A DNA stretch of 64,000 bases from Streptomyces albus subsp. albus (GCF_000719865.1 NZ_JOID01000023.1:33985-97984); one strand, 5' to 3'. Shown: positions 43,508-52,416, numbered from the stretch's first letter. The notes: a model not told the origin generated them from the letters alone. Translations and numbers: made by a program.

Positions 43508-43588
43508 AGGTTGGCACCACTCCGGCCCGGCCGCACCCCAGTTGTCCTCCCGCTGCCCCCGCCGGCCCGGCCGTCCCCCGCCCGGTGA

Positions 43589-44251
43589 TCAGCCCGGGGC
43601 CACGAAGCCGGACTCGTACGCCGCGATGACCGCCTGCGTGCGGTCCCGCACCCCGAGTTTCGCCAGGATCGAACTCACATGGGATTTGACGGTCTCGCCG
43701 CCCACGACCAGGCGTGCGGCGATCTCCGCGTTGGACAGCCCACGCGCCATGAGACGCAGCACCTCCCCCTCCCGCCCGGTCAGCGCGGCGCGCTCCATGG
43801 CCGCCCGGGCCCCGGCGTTGCCGTGCTCTTCGCCGTGCGCGGCGGCCAACTGCCGCACCGCCGCCGGGAACAGCAGGGAATCGCCTTCCACCACCAGCCG
43901 CATGGCCTGCACGATCTCCGCCGGCCGCGCCCGCTTGAGCAGGAACCCGTCAGCGCCGGCACGGAGCGCCCCGTACACGTACTCGTCGTTCTCGAAGGTC
44001 GTCACCACCACGATCTTGGGCGGGTCCGGCACCGTGCGCAGGACCGCCCGCGTGGCCTCGATGCCGTCCATGAGGGGCATGCGTACGTCCATGGCCACCA
44101 CGTCGGGGCGCAGCCGCCGGATCAGCGGGATCACGGCCGCCCCGTCACCCGCCTCGCCCACCACCTCGATGTCCGGCTGGGCCTCCAGTACGGCGCGCAG
44201 GCCCGCCCGTACGAGTGGTTCGTCGTCGACCAGGAGAACGGTGAGCGGCAT
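43589..44251 (-). CDS. NarL/LuxR-family response regulator
   Basis: 220-residue regulator. Receiver domain with DDEP, phospho-acceptor Asp in VVAMDVRMPLMDG, Thr in VVTTFEND and Lys in LLKRARP; C-terminal LuxR-type HTH (ALTGREGEVLRLMARGLSN, then GGETVKSHVSSILAKLGV). The most likely partner is the DesK-like kinase at 45343-46563, also on the minus strand, but a plus-strand reductase gene lies between them, which is unusual. The likely target is the ABC exporter at 46671-48358. Confidence 0.92.
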   Translation of the reverse strand: MPLTVLLVDDEPLVRAGLRAVLEAQPDIEVVGEAGDGAAVIPLIRRLRPDVVAMDVRMPLMDGIEATRAVLRTVPDPPKIVVVTTFENDEYVYGALRAGADGFLLKRARPAEIVQAMRLVVEGDSLLFPAAVRQLAAAHGEEHGNAGARAAMERAALTGREGEVLRLMARGLSNAEIAARLVVGGETVKSHVSSILAKLGVRDRTQAVIAAYESGFVAPG

Positions 44252-44616
44252 CCGGTCAGCCTAGTGCCACAACCGTGGCTTTCCGCCGGTGACCTGCGAT
44301 GACGCCCGTCCGCGCAGACCGGCCGGCCGGTGCGGACGCGGCTCGTGCCCTACCGTGAGCGGGAGTGCCGGTGCGGCGCCCCGGCCCGGTGCGATGAGCC
44401 GGGTACCGCGCCGCGCGCTTCACCACCGGCCGGCATGAGAAGTCCGGGACACCGGACGCGCGGGCCGGGACCGAGGCATTCGGCACACCTGCCGGGGCCG
44501 GCGGCAGGACCCTGCCGCAGGGCGAACACGCAGCACGGGGCCGCCGTGGCGATGAGTCCGCCGGCGCCCGCGAGTCCGCCCACCGACCGGAACAACCGAC
44601 CCATCGGGAGCGGGAC
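44252..44616. other. 365-bp divergent spacer
   Basis: Lies between the response regulator and the divergent reductase gene. CCAC-AACC-GTGG at about 44262-44273 is a small dyad next to the regulator start. Otherwise no element was recognised. Confidence 0.4.
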
Positions 44617-45261
44617 ATGGGCCTCATCCACATCGAACTGTTCGCCACCCTCGACCTCGTGGGGCAGGCGCCCGGCGGCCCCGACGAGGACCCGGCCGGG
44701 TTCCCCTTCGGCGGCTGGCAGGCGCCCCTGATGGACGAGGTGGCCGGGGCGCAGGTCGGCGCCGCGTACGAGGGCACGGACGCCCTCCTGCTCGGCCGGC
44801 GGACGTACGACATCTTCGCCGCCTACTGGCCGCACCAGGAGGGCGGCGAGGACGGCGAGATCGCCACGCTCTTCAACCGCGTCCCGAAGTACGTGGCCTC
44901 CCGCGGCAGGCCCGATCTCCCGTGGGCCGGGTCCACGCTGCTCGGCCCGGACCTGGCCGGCGCGGTGCGCGGGATCCGCGACCGGCACGAGCACGTGAAG
45001 GTCGTCGGCAGCCTCAACCTGGTGCAGACCCTGCTGCGGGAGAAGCTGTTCGACCGTCTCGACCTCTGGGTGCACCCGATCGTGCTCGGCGTCGGGAAGA
45101 AGGTGTTCGACGGCGGCGAGGTGCCCACGAACCTCACGCTCCTCGAACCGCCCGCGGCCGGCCCGAAGGGCACCGTGTACCTGCGCTACGGGCTCGCCGG
45201 GGGCACGCCCGGGACGGGGGACATGAGCGCACCCGACCGCAGCGCCGGGCGCGAGACCTGA
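44617..45261 (+). CDS. Dihydrofolate-reductase-like (RibD C-terminal) protein
   Basis: 214-residue soluble NADPH-dependent reductase-like protein of the RibD_C/DfrA superfamily, common in actinobacteria as stand-alone genes. It has the N-terminal strand IHIELFATLDLVGQAP, GRRTYDIFAAYW, the NADP-binding VVGSLNLVQTLL and VHPIVLGVGKKVF near residue 150. True folate activity is unlikely because the active-site Trp/Asp pattern of DHFR is absent. ATG 44617 has GGGAG 6 bases upstream. It is inserted on the opposite strand between the regulator and kinase of a two-component pair. Confidence 0.88.
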   Translation: MGLIHIELFATLDLVGQAPGGPDEDPAGFPFGGWQAPLMDEVAGAQVGAAYEGTDALLLGRRTYDIFAAYWPHQEGGEDGEIATLFNRVPKYVASRGRPDLPWAGSTLLGPDLAGAVRGIRDRHEHVKVVGSLNLVQTLLREKLFDRLDLWVHPIVLGVGKKVFDGGEVPTNLTLLEPPAAGPKGTVYLRYGLAGGTPGTGDMSAPDRSAGRET

Positions 45262-45342
45262 ATCCGCCCCGCGCCAGGGGGTCCGTGTCGCCGGCGGTGC
45301 AGCCGGGCCGGCGGTCCGTCATGTCACCGCCGGTCGGTCACG

Positions 45343-46563
45343 TCACCGCAGCGGCAGGTCGACGCGCAGCAGCCACAGGCCGCCGTCCTGGGCAGCCCGG
45401 GCCTCGCCTCCGAGCAGCGCGGCACGCTCGCGGATGCCGCGCAGCCCGCTGCCGCCGCCCGTGCCCGCCACCGGGGCCGGCGCCGCGCCCAGCGGATTGC
45501 GCACCTCCAGCCGCAGCCGTCCCTCCGCAACGGTGATGCGCACCCGGACCGGGACGGGACCCGCGTGCCGCAGCACATTGGTGAGGGCCTCCTGGAGGAT
45601 CCGGTAGCCCTCGCGGGACACCGGGCCCGGCACGTCCTCCAGGGGCCCGGTCACCTCCGCGTCGACCCGCGAGCCCGAGGACCGTGCGGAGTCCAGCAGT
45701 TGGCCCGCCTCCCCGAGGGCCGGCCGGGCGGCGGCCGGCCGCCGTGTCTCGCGCAGCACGAGCAGGACCCGTTCGAGATCCTCCAGCGCCGCCCGTCCCG
45801 TCTCCTCAATGGTCTCCAGCGCCCGGTCGGTGAAATCCGGGTCGGCCGCCGCCCGGGCGGCACCCGCCTGGACCACGGCCAGCGTCAGGGCGTGGCCGAT
45901 GGAATCGTGCAGCTCCCGGGCGATGCGGTTGCGTTCCAGCAGCCGCTCGGTGCGCTCCTCCAGCTCGGCCAGGCGCTCCTTTGCCGACGGCCCGAGCAGC
46001 CGGCGGGCGGCCTCGGCCATGAGGGCCCCCGCTCCGGCGACCACCGCGACCAGCACCAGGACGGGCACCGGCACCAGCAGACCGTACTCCCAGCCGGTGC
46101 CGGGGACCGGCAGCAGCAGCGGGCCGGCGACACCCGGATTCCCGGTGGCCGCCCCGGCGAGCTCCATCGAGAGCGCCATCAGCTGCCCCGTCACCAGCGC
46201 GACGGCCAGTCCGGCTTCCAGCCGCAGCACCATCCAGGCGCCGGTCCGGGCGCGGTCGCTCCACGAAGCGGACGGAACGGTGGAGACACCCGCGTCCCCG
46301 TCACCCCTCACTCGCGCGTGCGGTCCGGGAAACAGCATCATCTGGGCCTGCAGCCCCTCCGCCCGGCGCACCCCGGGCACCATGGCGGCGGCCAGAACCA
46401 GCGGAACGGGCAGGATCGCGATCAGCGCCCAGTCGGCCGGCGACGGACTGTCCAGCCCCGGATGGACCATGGCGCAGACGAACGGCAGGATCGACCCCAC
46501 CAGCAGATGAAGCCAGCGGGTGTACGTGACCGCACGGGTCAGCGGCATCAGGAGGCCCGGCAC
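45343..46563 (-). CDS. Sensor histidine kinase (DesK-like)
   Basis: 406-residue membrane kinase with about five N-terminal helices (two near residues 15-70, the rest at 110-185), a coiled segment (RLAELEERTERLLERNRIA) and HisKA_3 motif RELHDSIGHAL, then an ATPase domain with N-box EALTNVLRHAG and G-box GGGSGLRGIRERA. The start is uncertain: GTG 46563 or ATG 46548, neither with a good ribosome-binding site. It is divergent from an ABC exporter and separated from its presumed regulator by one opposite-strand gene. The extracytoplasmic part is too small to suggest a ligand. Confidence 0.9.
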   Translation of the reverse strand: MPGLLMPLTRAVTYTRWLHLLVGSILPFVCAMVHPGLDSPSPADWALIAILPVPLVLAAAMVPGVRRAEGLQAQMMLFPGPHARVRGDGDAGVSTVPSASWSDRARTGAWMVLRLEAGLAVALVTGQLMALSMELAGAATGNPGVAGPLLLPVPGTGWEYGLLVPVPVLVLVAVVAGAGALMAEAARRLLGPSAKERLAELEERTERLLERNRIARELHDSIGHALTLAVVQAGAARAAADPDFTDRALETIEETGRAALEDLERVLLVLRETRRPAAARPALGEAGQLLDSARSSGSRVDAEVTGPLEDVPGPVSREGYRILQEALTNVLRHAGPVPVRVRITVAEGRLRLEVRNPLGAAPAPVAGTGGGSGLRGIRERAALLGGEARAAQDGGLWLLRVDLPLR

Positions 46564-46596
46564 GCCGTCATCGTGCCAGAGCGGGCGGGACGGCGG

Positions 46597-46614
46597 CTCC
46601 CCCGCATGGGGGAG
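46597..46614. promoter_or_regulatory. Perfect 7-bp inverted repeat, kinase/ABC promoter region
   Basis: CTCCCCC-GCAT-GGGGGAG in the 107-bp divergent gap, 56 bp before the ABC gene. Candidate operator of the NarL-type regulator at 43589. Confidence 0.45.
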
Positions 46615-46670
46615 ACCGGCTCCACCGGCGGGGGATGCCCGGCCCCGGCCCGTACGGCCACGCTGAAGCC

Positions 46671-47612
46671 ATGACCAGCATCGACCTCACCGACCTGACG
46701 AAGGAGTACGGCGGCACCCGGGCCGTCGACCGCCTGACGTGCAGCATCGCACCGGGCCGGGTCACCGGGTTCCTCGGGCCCAACGGGGCCGGCAAGTCCA
46801 CCACCATGCGCCTCGTCCTGGGCCTCGACCGCCCCACCTCCGGCACCGCCACGGTCGGCGGCCGCCCGTACCGGACCTTCGACGAGCCCCTGCGCACGGT
46901 CGGCGCCCTGCTGGACGCCCAGGCCGCCCACGGTTCCCGCACCGCCCGTGACCATCTGCGCTTTCTCGCCGCCGGCAACCGCATTCCGGCCCGCCGCATC
47001 GACGAGGTCCTCCGGGAGACGGGCCTCACCACGGCGGCACGCCGCCGCATCAAGACCTTCTCGCTCGGCATGCGCCAGCGCCTCGGCATCGCCGCCGCGC
47101 TTCTCGGGGACCCGCCCGTTCTCCTGCTGGACGAGCCGGCCAACGGCCTCGACCCCGAAGGGATCGTCTGGATCCGCGAGTTGCTGCGCCGGCTCGCCCG
47201 CGAGGGCCGCACGGTCCTCGTCTCCAGCCATCTGATGAACGAGACCGCGACCTTCGCCGACCACCTCGTCGTCCTCGGGCGGGGCCGGCTCCTCGCCGAC
47301 CTCCCCCTGCGGGACTTCATCGACCGGCACAGCAACGCGCGCGTCCGCGTCCGCACCGGCGACCCCGTCCGGCTGCGCGCCACGCTGCTGGCCCGGGGGC
47401 ACACGGTCGCGGGAGACGGCGACGGCCGGTGGGTGGTGGAGGGCGCCACGGCCGAGGAGGTCGGAGCCGTCGCCGCCCGCGAGGGCATCCCCGTGTCCGA
47501 ACTCATCGACGAACGCGCCTCCCTGGAGCAGGCCTATCTCGCCCTCACGGCGGACGAGACCGAATTCGCCGCCGCGGCTCCCCCGTCCCCGACCGCAGTA
47601 CGGGAGGCCTGA
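46671..47612 (+). CDS. ABC exporter ATP-binding protein (DrrA/CcmA type)
   Basis: 313-residue ATPase with Walker A GPNGAGKST (about residues 38-46), signature FSLGMRQRLGIAAALLGDP, Walker B LLLDEPANGLDPEG and switch His SSHLM. The C-terminal 90 residues follow the drug/bacitracin-exporter pattern (VRVRTGDPVRLRATLLARG, then SLEQAYLALT). ATG 46671 is preceded only by GAAG, with TACGGC 17 bases upstream. The stop is 2 bases before the permease ATG, so the two are an operon. Likely regulated by the divergent two-component system. Confidence 0.94.
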   Translation: MTSIDLTDLTKEYGGTRAVDRLTCSIAPGRVTGFLGPNGAGKSTTMRLVLGLDRPTSGTATVGGRPYRTFDEPLRTVGALLDAQAAHGSRTARDHLRFLAAGNRIPARRIDEVLRETGLTTAARRRIKTFSLGMRQRLGIAAALLGDPPVLLLDEPANGLDPEGIVWIRELLRRLAREGRTVLVSSHLMNETATFADHLVVLGRGRLLADLPLRDFIDRHSNARVRVRTGDPVRLRATLLARGHTVAGDGDGRWVVEGATAEEVGAVAAREGIPVSELIDERASLEQAYLALTADETEFAAAAPPSPTAVREA

Positions 47613-47614
47613 CC

Positions 47615-48358
47615 ATGTCCGTCACAGCGATCACAGCAGTGCTCCACTCCGAGTGGATCAAGATCAGGTCGGTCCGGGCGAGCTTCGGGTCGCTCATCGC
47701 GGTCCTCGCCGCCTCGCTGGCCATCACCGTGCTCGTCTACGCCACCGTCGGCCGGGCCGAGGCGGACAACGGCGGGGACCCCGTCTTCGAAGCCTTTTAC
47801 GCGATCAACTTCGCGCAGATCGCGGCCATTTCCTTCGGCGCCACCGCCGTGTCGTCCGAGTACACGGGCGGTGCCCTGCGGATCTCACTGGCCGCCGTGC
47901 CACAGCGGGGCCTCTTCTACGCGGCCAAGACGGCGGTCGTGGCCGCCGCCGCCCTCGTGACGGGGTTCGCCACCGCGTTCGCCACCTTCTTCGCCGGCCA
48001 GGCGTTCCTGGGGGAGCTGGCCATCGGTCTCGGGGAGCCGGGAGCCCTGCGGGCCTGCGCCGGCGCGGGGATCTACCTCACCCTGATGACGCTGTTCGCC
48101 GCGGGGCTCACCTTCCTGCTGCGCAGCGCCGTCGCGGTACTGAGCCTGCTCATCCCGTTCATCCTGATCGTCTCCTTCGTGGTCGGGGACATCGCCGAGG
48201 GCGCCGCCGCCTGGCTTCCGGACCGCGCCGGACAGCAAGTCCTGTACCAGGATCCGCCGGGAGGCCTCGGCCCGTGGGCGGGTCTCGCGGTGACGGCGTT
48301 GTGGGCGGCCGCCGCACTCCTGGCCGGCCTGCGAGCGGTGCACCGGCGCGACGCCTGA
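47615..48358 (+). CDS. ABC exporter permease (ABC-2 type)
   Basis: 247-residue membrane protein with six helices and the N-terminal motif LHSEWIKIRSVRASF, which is typical of ABC-2 permeases paired with single-copy ATPases. The segment SSEYTGGALRISLAAVPQR between helices 2 and 3 is a strong family signature. The ATG at 47615 has CGGGAGG 8 bases upstream, inside the end of the ATPase gene. Substrate unknown; antimicrobial peptides or lipids are usual for this class. Confidence 0.92.
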   Translation: MSVTAITAVLHSEWIKIRSVRASFGSLIAVLAASLAITVLVYATVGRAEADNGGDPVFEAFYAINFAQIAAISFGATAVSSEYTGGALRISLAAVPQRGLFYAAKTAVVAAAALVTGFATAFATFFAGQAFLGELAIGLGEPGALRACAGAGIYLTLMTLFAAGLTFLLRSAVAVLSLLIPFILIVSFVVGDIAEGAAAWLPDRAGQQVLYQDPPGGLGPWAGLAVTALWAAAALLAGLRAVHRRDA

Positions 48359-48710
48359 CGGTCGGGGCCCGGGCCGGCGGACGCGGGGGCCGTGTCGGCT
48401 CTCGCCCGGGTCGGCGGCGCTGGTACCCGGGGGCCGTGCCGGCCGGGACCCGCACGGCCCGGCACCCGGCGCGCGGACCGGCCGGTCGGCGACGCAGGCC
48501 GGTCGTGCCCCCGTCATACGGCGACGCCCGGAACCGGTGCGGTGGGGAGGTTTTGCCCGAAAGGGCACGGAAACCCGGCCGGGGACGCTGCAACCGCAGA
48601 CACGCACGCACACCGCACAAGCGCGGCCGGCGGGCACAGCCGTGCGGTGGGCGGACACCGCCGCGCACCCCGTGCTGTGCGGCACCGCGAAGGAGCACGA
48701 GGAGCATCCC
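48359..48710. other. 352-bp spacer
   Basis: GC-rich, with CGGGGGCCGTGNCGGC-like words at 48387 and 48428 that may be repeat remnants. 48590-48640 is slightly richer in A/C and precedes the DUF2267 gene. No gene is supported. Confidence 0.4.
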
Positions 48711-49133
48711 ATGCAGCACGACACGTTTATCGGCCAGGTTCAGGCCCGCGCTCACCTCGGCAGCCGCGGGGCCGCCGAGACGGCCACCCGGGCCAGTCTG
48801 GAAACGCTCGCCGAGCGCGTCCCGGCGACGCTGGCGGAGCATCTGGCGGCCCAGCTGCCCCGGGAGATCGGCGAGCATCTGCGCCGGGTGGCGAACGCGG
48901 CGGACGAGCCCGAGACCGGGGTCCGGATGAGCAGCCAGGAGTTCTTCGAGCGGGTCGCGCAGCGGGCGAGCACCGGCTACCCCAAGGCGGTGCACGAGTC
49001 CCGGTGCGTGGTGGAGGTCGTCCGCGAGGCGACCGACGGCGCCCTGACCGACAAGGTGCGCCAGTCGCTGGACGCCGAACTGGCCGAGGTGCTGTTCTCC
49101 GGCAGCCAGGGCACGGCCCGCCACGCAGGCTGA
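48711..49133 (+). CDS. DUF2267 domain protein
   Basis: 140-residue acidic helical protein. The whole length fits DUF2267, seen as MQHDTFIGQVQARAHLG at the N-terminus, ATRASLETLAERVPATLAEHLAAQLP in the centre and TDKVRQSLDAELAEVLF near the end. The family is common in actinobacteria and cyanobacteria and often lies in stress gene clusters; its function is unknown. ATG 48711 has GAGGAG 6 bases upstream. It stands alone. Confidence 0.87.
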   Translation: MQHDTFIGQVQARAHLGSRGAAETATRASLETLAERVPATLAEHLAAQLPREIGEHLRRVANAADEPETGVRMSSQEFFERVAQRASTGYPKAVHESRCVVEVVREATDGALTDKVRQSLDAELAEVLFSGSQGTARHAG

Positions 49134-49276
49134 GACCGGGGACCGGTGGCCCGCTGCCCGCTGCCCGCTGCCCGCGGAACGCGGCCCGGGGGCCTGCGGG
49201 GACGCGGCCTGCGGGAGGCTGAACGTGCGGGAGGCGGAACGCGGCACGGGGAACCGGGCTCCCGGTGTCGCACCTG
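49134..49276. repeat. Short CTGCCCG repeats after DUF2267 gene
   Basis: Four copies of the 8-mer CTGCCCGC (49152-49180 region) followed by GCCTGCGGGGACGCGGCCTGCGGGAG. No gene. Confidence 0.55.
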
Positions 49277-49390
49277 TCACGGCGTCAGCAGCGCCTTGCC
49301 GGCGACCGCGCCCGACTCCGCCGGCCGCAGGGCTTCGGCGGCGCGGGCCCGCGGCAGCCGCGCCGCGATCCCCCCGGACGCCCGTGCGCC
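49277..49390 (-). pseudogene. Fossil C-terminus of a quinone/zinc oxidoreductase
   Basis: The minus strand reads ARLPRARAAEALRPAESG then AVAGKALLTP and a stop, which matches the closing helix and last strand of medium-chain NAD(P)-dependent quinone oxidoreductases (usual form LPLAEAAEALRLxESGRVxGKVLL). Upstream the frame is lost in GC-rich sequence, and no Rossmann domain or start exists. It is a remnant of a deleted gene. Confidence 0.5.
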
Positions 49391-49548
49391 CGGCGCCGGG
49401 TGGGGGGCCGGTGCCGGGCGCGGTCTCGGCGATGGTGTCGGCGGCGTGCCGGAGCCGGAGCCGCGGTCTGTCGGCGCGGTGGTGGAGGAAGCCGCGCCAC
49501 GGGGCGTGCCGTGCTGGCCGCGGAGGGCCGCGGGACCAGTGCGCGTGG

Positions 49549-50598
49549 TCAGTGAACGTGGTCAGTGCACGGGTCCTGTGTACGGGATCCGTACACCGAG
49601 GCTTCCCGGGAGGTCTGCCGGATGCCGTTGGTGCCGTTGAAGATCCGCTCGCCCCAACTGCTCAGCGAGTTCTTGTCGAACCCGTTGGCCATGTCGAGGT
49701 AGCCGACGTCGCTGCTGTTGCCGCTCCACGACCAGCCGAGGTAGCCGAGGCCCTTGGACTGGGCCTCGGCGAGGATGGCGTCCTCGTCCGGGTTGCCGTC
49801 GGAGTGGTCGTGCCCGAACTCGCCGACGATGATGGGCAGTCGCTTGGAGGTGAAGGCGTTCAGGTAGTCCCGGACCTCGGCGGCGGTGTCGTAGACCCCG
49901 TACATGTGGATCGAGAAGATGGTGTTGCGGTCCGGGTCGGAGTCGAAGACCGACTGGGCGTTGTCGCGCATGGTGCCCGACCAGTCCTGGCCCCAGTTCG
50001 GCGCGTCCACCATCAGCGCGTGGTCGAAGCCGGCGTCGCGGAGCTTGGAGATGGCGCCCTTGGTGTCGTTCGTCCACTGGGCATAGCCGTTGTTGCCGTG
50101 CGGCTCGTTGCCGATGTTGACGATGACGTAGTCCTCCTGGCCGTCCAGCGCGCTCTTGACGCCGATCCAGTAGTCGGCGGCACGGCTGAGGGTGGTGGCA
50201 CCGCTCTGCTCGCCGTAGCCGGTGGTGTCGTGGACTTCCAGGACGCAGATGAGCTTGTTCTGCTTGCACTGGCCGACGACGTTCTGGACGTCGGCCGTGT
50301 CGTTCCTCGTCCACCGGTCGCCCGAACTGAGCACCACACGGACGGTGTTGGCGCCCAGCGACTTGATGTCGGCCAGCGACTGGGTGGTCTGCGAGGTGTA
50401 CCAGGTGTGCGCGTGGTTGACGCCGCGCATCACGAAGTCGGATCCGTCCCGCTCCAGGATCCTGCCGTCGCCGACGTGAATGCCGGTGGCGGCGGCGCGC
50501 GCCGGTGCGTCCGCCGCGGTGGCGGTCTGGGCGGTGGCGGCCAGGGGGGCCATCAGCCCCAGTACGGCTGCCGCGGTGACGGCTGTCCGCATGCTCAT
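49549..50598 (-). CDS. manA: Secreted GH5 beta-mannanase
   Basis: 349-residue endo-beta-1,4-mannanase. A signal peptide (cleavage near ARA-AATGIHV, residue about 37) precedes a single GH5 subfamily-8-like catalytic domain (FVMRGVNHAHTWY, CVLEVHDTTGYG, acid/base Glu in NIGNEPHG, nucleophile Glu in IVGEFGHD, GYLGWSWSGN). It follows the catalytic domain of Streptomyces lividans ManA closely, but ends about 20 residues after that domain (ASVYGSRTQDPCTDHVH) with no linker or carbohydrate-binding module. The stop may be the result of truncation, since the spacer behind is repeat- and fossil-rich. ATG 50598 has AAGGAG 7 bases upstream. Paired LacI-type operators lie at -77 to -113. Confidence 0.95.
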   Translation of the reverse strand: MSMRTAVTAAAVLGLMAPLAATAQTATAADAPARAAATGIHVGDGRILERDGSDFVMRGVNHAHTWYTSQTTQSLADIKSLGANTVRVVLSSGDRWTRNDTADVQNVVGQCKQNKLICVLEVHDTTGYGEQSGATTLSRAADYWIGVKSALDGQEDYVIVNIGNEPHGNNGYAQWTNDTKGAISKLRDAGFDHALMVDAPNWGQDWSGTMRDNAQSVFDSDPDRNTIFSIHMYGVYDTAAEVRDYLNAFTSKRLPIIVGEFGHDHSDGNPDEDAILAEAQSKGLGYLGWSWSGNSSDVGYLDMANGFDKNSLSSWGERIFNGTNGIRQTSREASVYGSRTQDPCTDHVH

Positions 50599-50674
50599 GG
50601 TGCGACTCCTTGACGTGGGGGACCCCCGGGAGGGCGTGGTGCCGCTGTGCTCTCGTGCTCTACTGGTGGTGTCT

Positions 50675-50688
50675 TGACATCGTTGTCA
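50675..50688. promoter_or_regulatory. LacI-type operator 1 of mannanase gene
   Basis: TGACATCGTTGTCA, a near-perfect 14-bp palindrome with the central CG typical of LacI-family sites. It pairs as a larger perfect 12-bp inverted repeat with the site at 50700. Likely bound by a mannan-utilisation repressor. Confidence 0.7.
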
Positions 50689-50699
50689 TCGTCCAGTGG

Positions 50700-50711
50700 G
50701 ACAACGATGTC
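50700..50711. promoter_or_regulatory. LacI-type operator 2 of mannanase gene
   Basis: GACAACGATGTC, the exact reverse complement of bases 50676-50687. The two centres are 24 bp apart, allowing cooperative binding on similar faces of the helix. Confidence 0.65.
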
Positions 50712-50988
50712 GCCCCTGGGATCCCGGGGGCGGGGAGGGGGTGGCACAGTGTGTACGGGGTGCCCGGGACAGTGTCAAGAGGCCCGGGAAATACTGCGGT
50801 TGGGGCGCACGGGTTGCATAAACCCTCCTCCCGCGAGCCCTGTACGGGTCCGCCCCGGCGGCCGGGACGGTGGGGCCGAGTCCATCGCGCCGCCCGCTGC
50901 TTCGCCGCCTCCCGCTTCCCCCTCCCGCCGTCCGCTGAACTGCCGCCCGTCGGACGCGCATCCCGCTTGCCGGGCCCGTCCCGCGCGG
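50712..50988. other. Spacer between mannanase and thiolase
   Basis: Contains the AT-richer patch GGTTGCATAAACCCTC near 50812-50827, possibly a promoter or terminator-flanking sequence. No gene. Confidence 0.35.
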
Positions 50989-52218
50989 TCAGCCGGCCAC
51001 GCGCTCGAAGACCGCCGCCAGGCCCTGGCCGCCGCCGATGCACATCGTCTCCAGGCCGTAGCGGGCCTCGCGGCGGCGCATCTCGTGGGCCAGGGTGGCC
51101 AGGATGCGGGCGCCCGTGGCGCCGACCGGGTGGCCGAGGGAGATGCCCGAGCCGTTGACGTTGATGCGCTGCTCGTGATCGGCCTCCGTCAGGCCCATCT
51201 CACGGGTGACGGCGAGCGCCTGGGCGGCGAAGGCCTCGTTCAGCTCGATCAGATCCATGTCCCGGAGGTCCAGGCCCGCGCGGCCGAGCGCCGCCCGTGT
51301 CGCCGGGACCGGCCCGATGCCCATCGTCCCGGCCGGAACGCCCGCCCGGGCGAACGAGACCAGCCGGACCACCGGGGCCAGGCCCAGCCGTTCCGCCGTC
51401 TCCGCGCTCGTCACGAGACAGGCCGCCGCCGCGTCGTTCTGGCCGCTGGCGTTGCCGGCCGTGACGGTTGCCTCCGGGTCCGCCTTGCGCATGATCGGCT
51501 TCAGCTTGGCGAGCTGCTCGGCGGTGGTGTCGGGGCGCGGGTGCTCGTCGGTGGAGATCACCGTCTCGCCCTTGCGGGTCCTCACCGTCACCGGCACGAT
51601 CTCGTCCTTGAACAGGCCCGTCTCCATCGCCCGGGTGGCCCGCCGCTGGGAGCGGAGGGCCAGGGCGTCCTGGTCCTCGCGGCTGATGGCGTACTCGCGG
51701 CGCAGGTTCTCGGCCGTCTCGATCATGCCGCCCGGCACCGGGTGGTTGACGCCACCCGCGGTGACCCGGCCGCGCGCCAGGGAGTCGTGCAGTTCCAGGC
51801 CCGGCCCCTTGATGCCCCAGCGGGCGTCGTGGGTGTAGAAGGGCGCGGCGCTCATCACGTCCACGCCGCCGGCGATGACGACGTCGCTGAAACCGGCCCG
51901 GATCTGCATGGCCGCGTCGAGGACGGCCTGGAGGCCCGAGCCGCAGCGGCGGTCGATCTGTGTGCCCGTCACCGAGACGGGCAGCCCGGCGTCGAGGGCG
52001 GCCACCCGGCCGATCGCGGGGGCGTCGGAGGTCGGGTAGGCATGCCCGAGGATCACCTCGTCGACCCGCTCCGGGTCGACGCCGGTCCGCCGTACCACCT
52101 CGGCGACGACGTGCGCGGCCAGTCCGGCGGCGCGCAGCCCCGACAGGCCGCCGCCGAACCGCCCGATGGGAGTGCGCAGGGGCTCGCAGATGACGACGTC
52201 GGAGGACTGTCCGGGCAT
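50989..52218 (-). CDS. Acetyl-CoA acetyltransferase (thiolase)
   Basis: 409-residue thiolase of fatty-acid or ketone-body metabolism that condenses or cleaves acyl-CoA. All catalytic motifs are present: nucleophile Cys in [11 protein letters not shown] (about residue 91), NEAFAAQ, His in [12 protein letters not shown] and the second Cys in [10 protein letters not shown]. Length and motifs suit a tetrameric degradative or biosynthetic thiolase; substrate length cannot be told. ATG 52218 is chosen, with GGAAAGG 8 bases upstream, over the longer frame from 52287. A LysR regulator gene lies 198 bp upstream in the same orientation. Confidence 0.95.
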   Translation of the reverse strand: MPGQSSDVVICEPLRTPIGRFGGGLSGLRAAGLAAHVVAEVVRRTGVDPERVDEVILGHAYPTSDAPAIGRVAALDAGLPVSVTGTQIDRRCGSGLQAVLDAAMQIRAGFSDVVIAGGVDVMSAAPFYTHDARWGIKGPGLELHDSLARGRVTAGGVNHPVPGGMIETAENLRREYAISREDQDALALRSQRRATRAMETGLFKDEIVPVTVRTRKGETVISTDEHPRPDTTAEQLAKLKPIMRKADPEATVTAGNASGQNDAAAACLVTSAETAERLGLAPVVRLVSFARAGVPAGTMGIGPVPATRAALGRAGLDLRDMDLIELNEAFAAQALAVTREMGLTEADHEQRINVNGSGISLGHPVGATGARILATLAHEMRRREARYGLETMCIGGGQGLAAVFERVAG

Positions 52219-52416
52219 GTCGGGGGCCTTTCCGGGGAGAGGGCAAACGTAGACCCGAGCCTTCCACTCCGGACTGTTCCGGTCCAATATCCGATCCGGG
52301 AGAGATTAGGACGCCGGCCGTATCAATCTGTTTTCACGAGGGCGATGCCGAGCCGCAACGCTCAAGCACCCCCCGGAGGAGCCGCTGCCCGGGCCCGGCG
52401 AGCGGCGGTCCTGTTC
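52219..52416. promoter_or_regulatory. AT-richer promoter region of thiolase gene
   Basis: The stretch CCGGTCCAATATCCGATCCGG (52289-52309) and TATCAATCTGTTTTCACG (52321-52338) stand out as AT-rich and may hold the promoter and LysR site. No exact T-N11-A dyad could be fixed. Confidence 0.4.
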
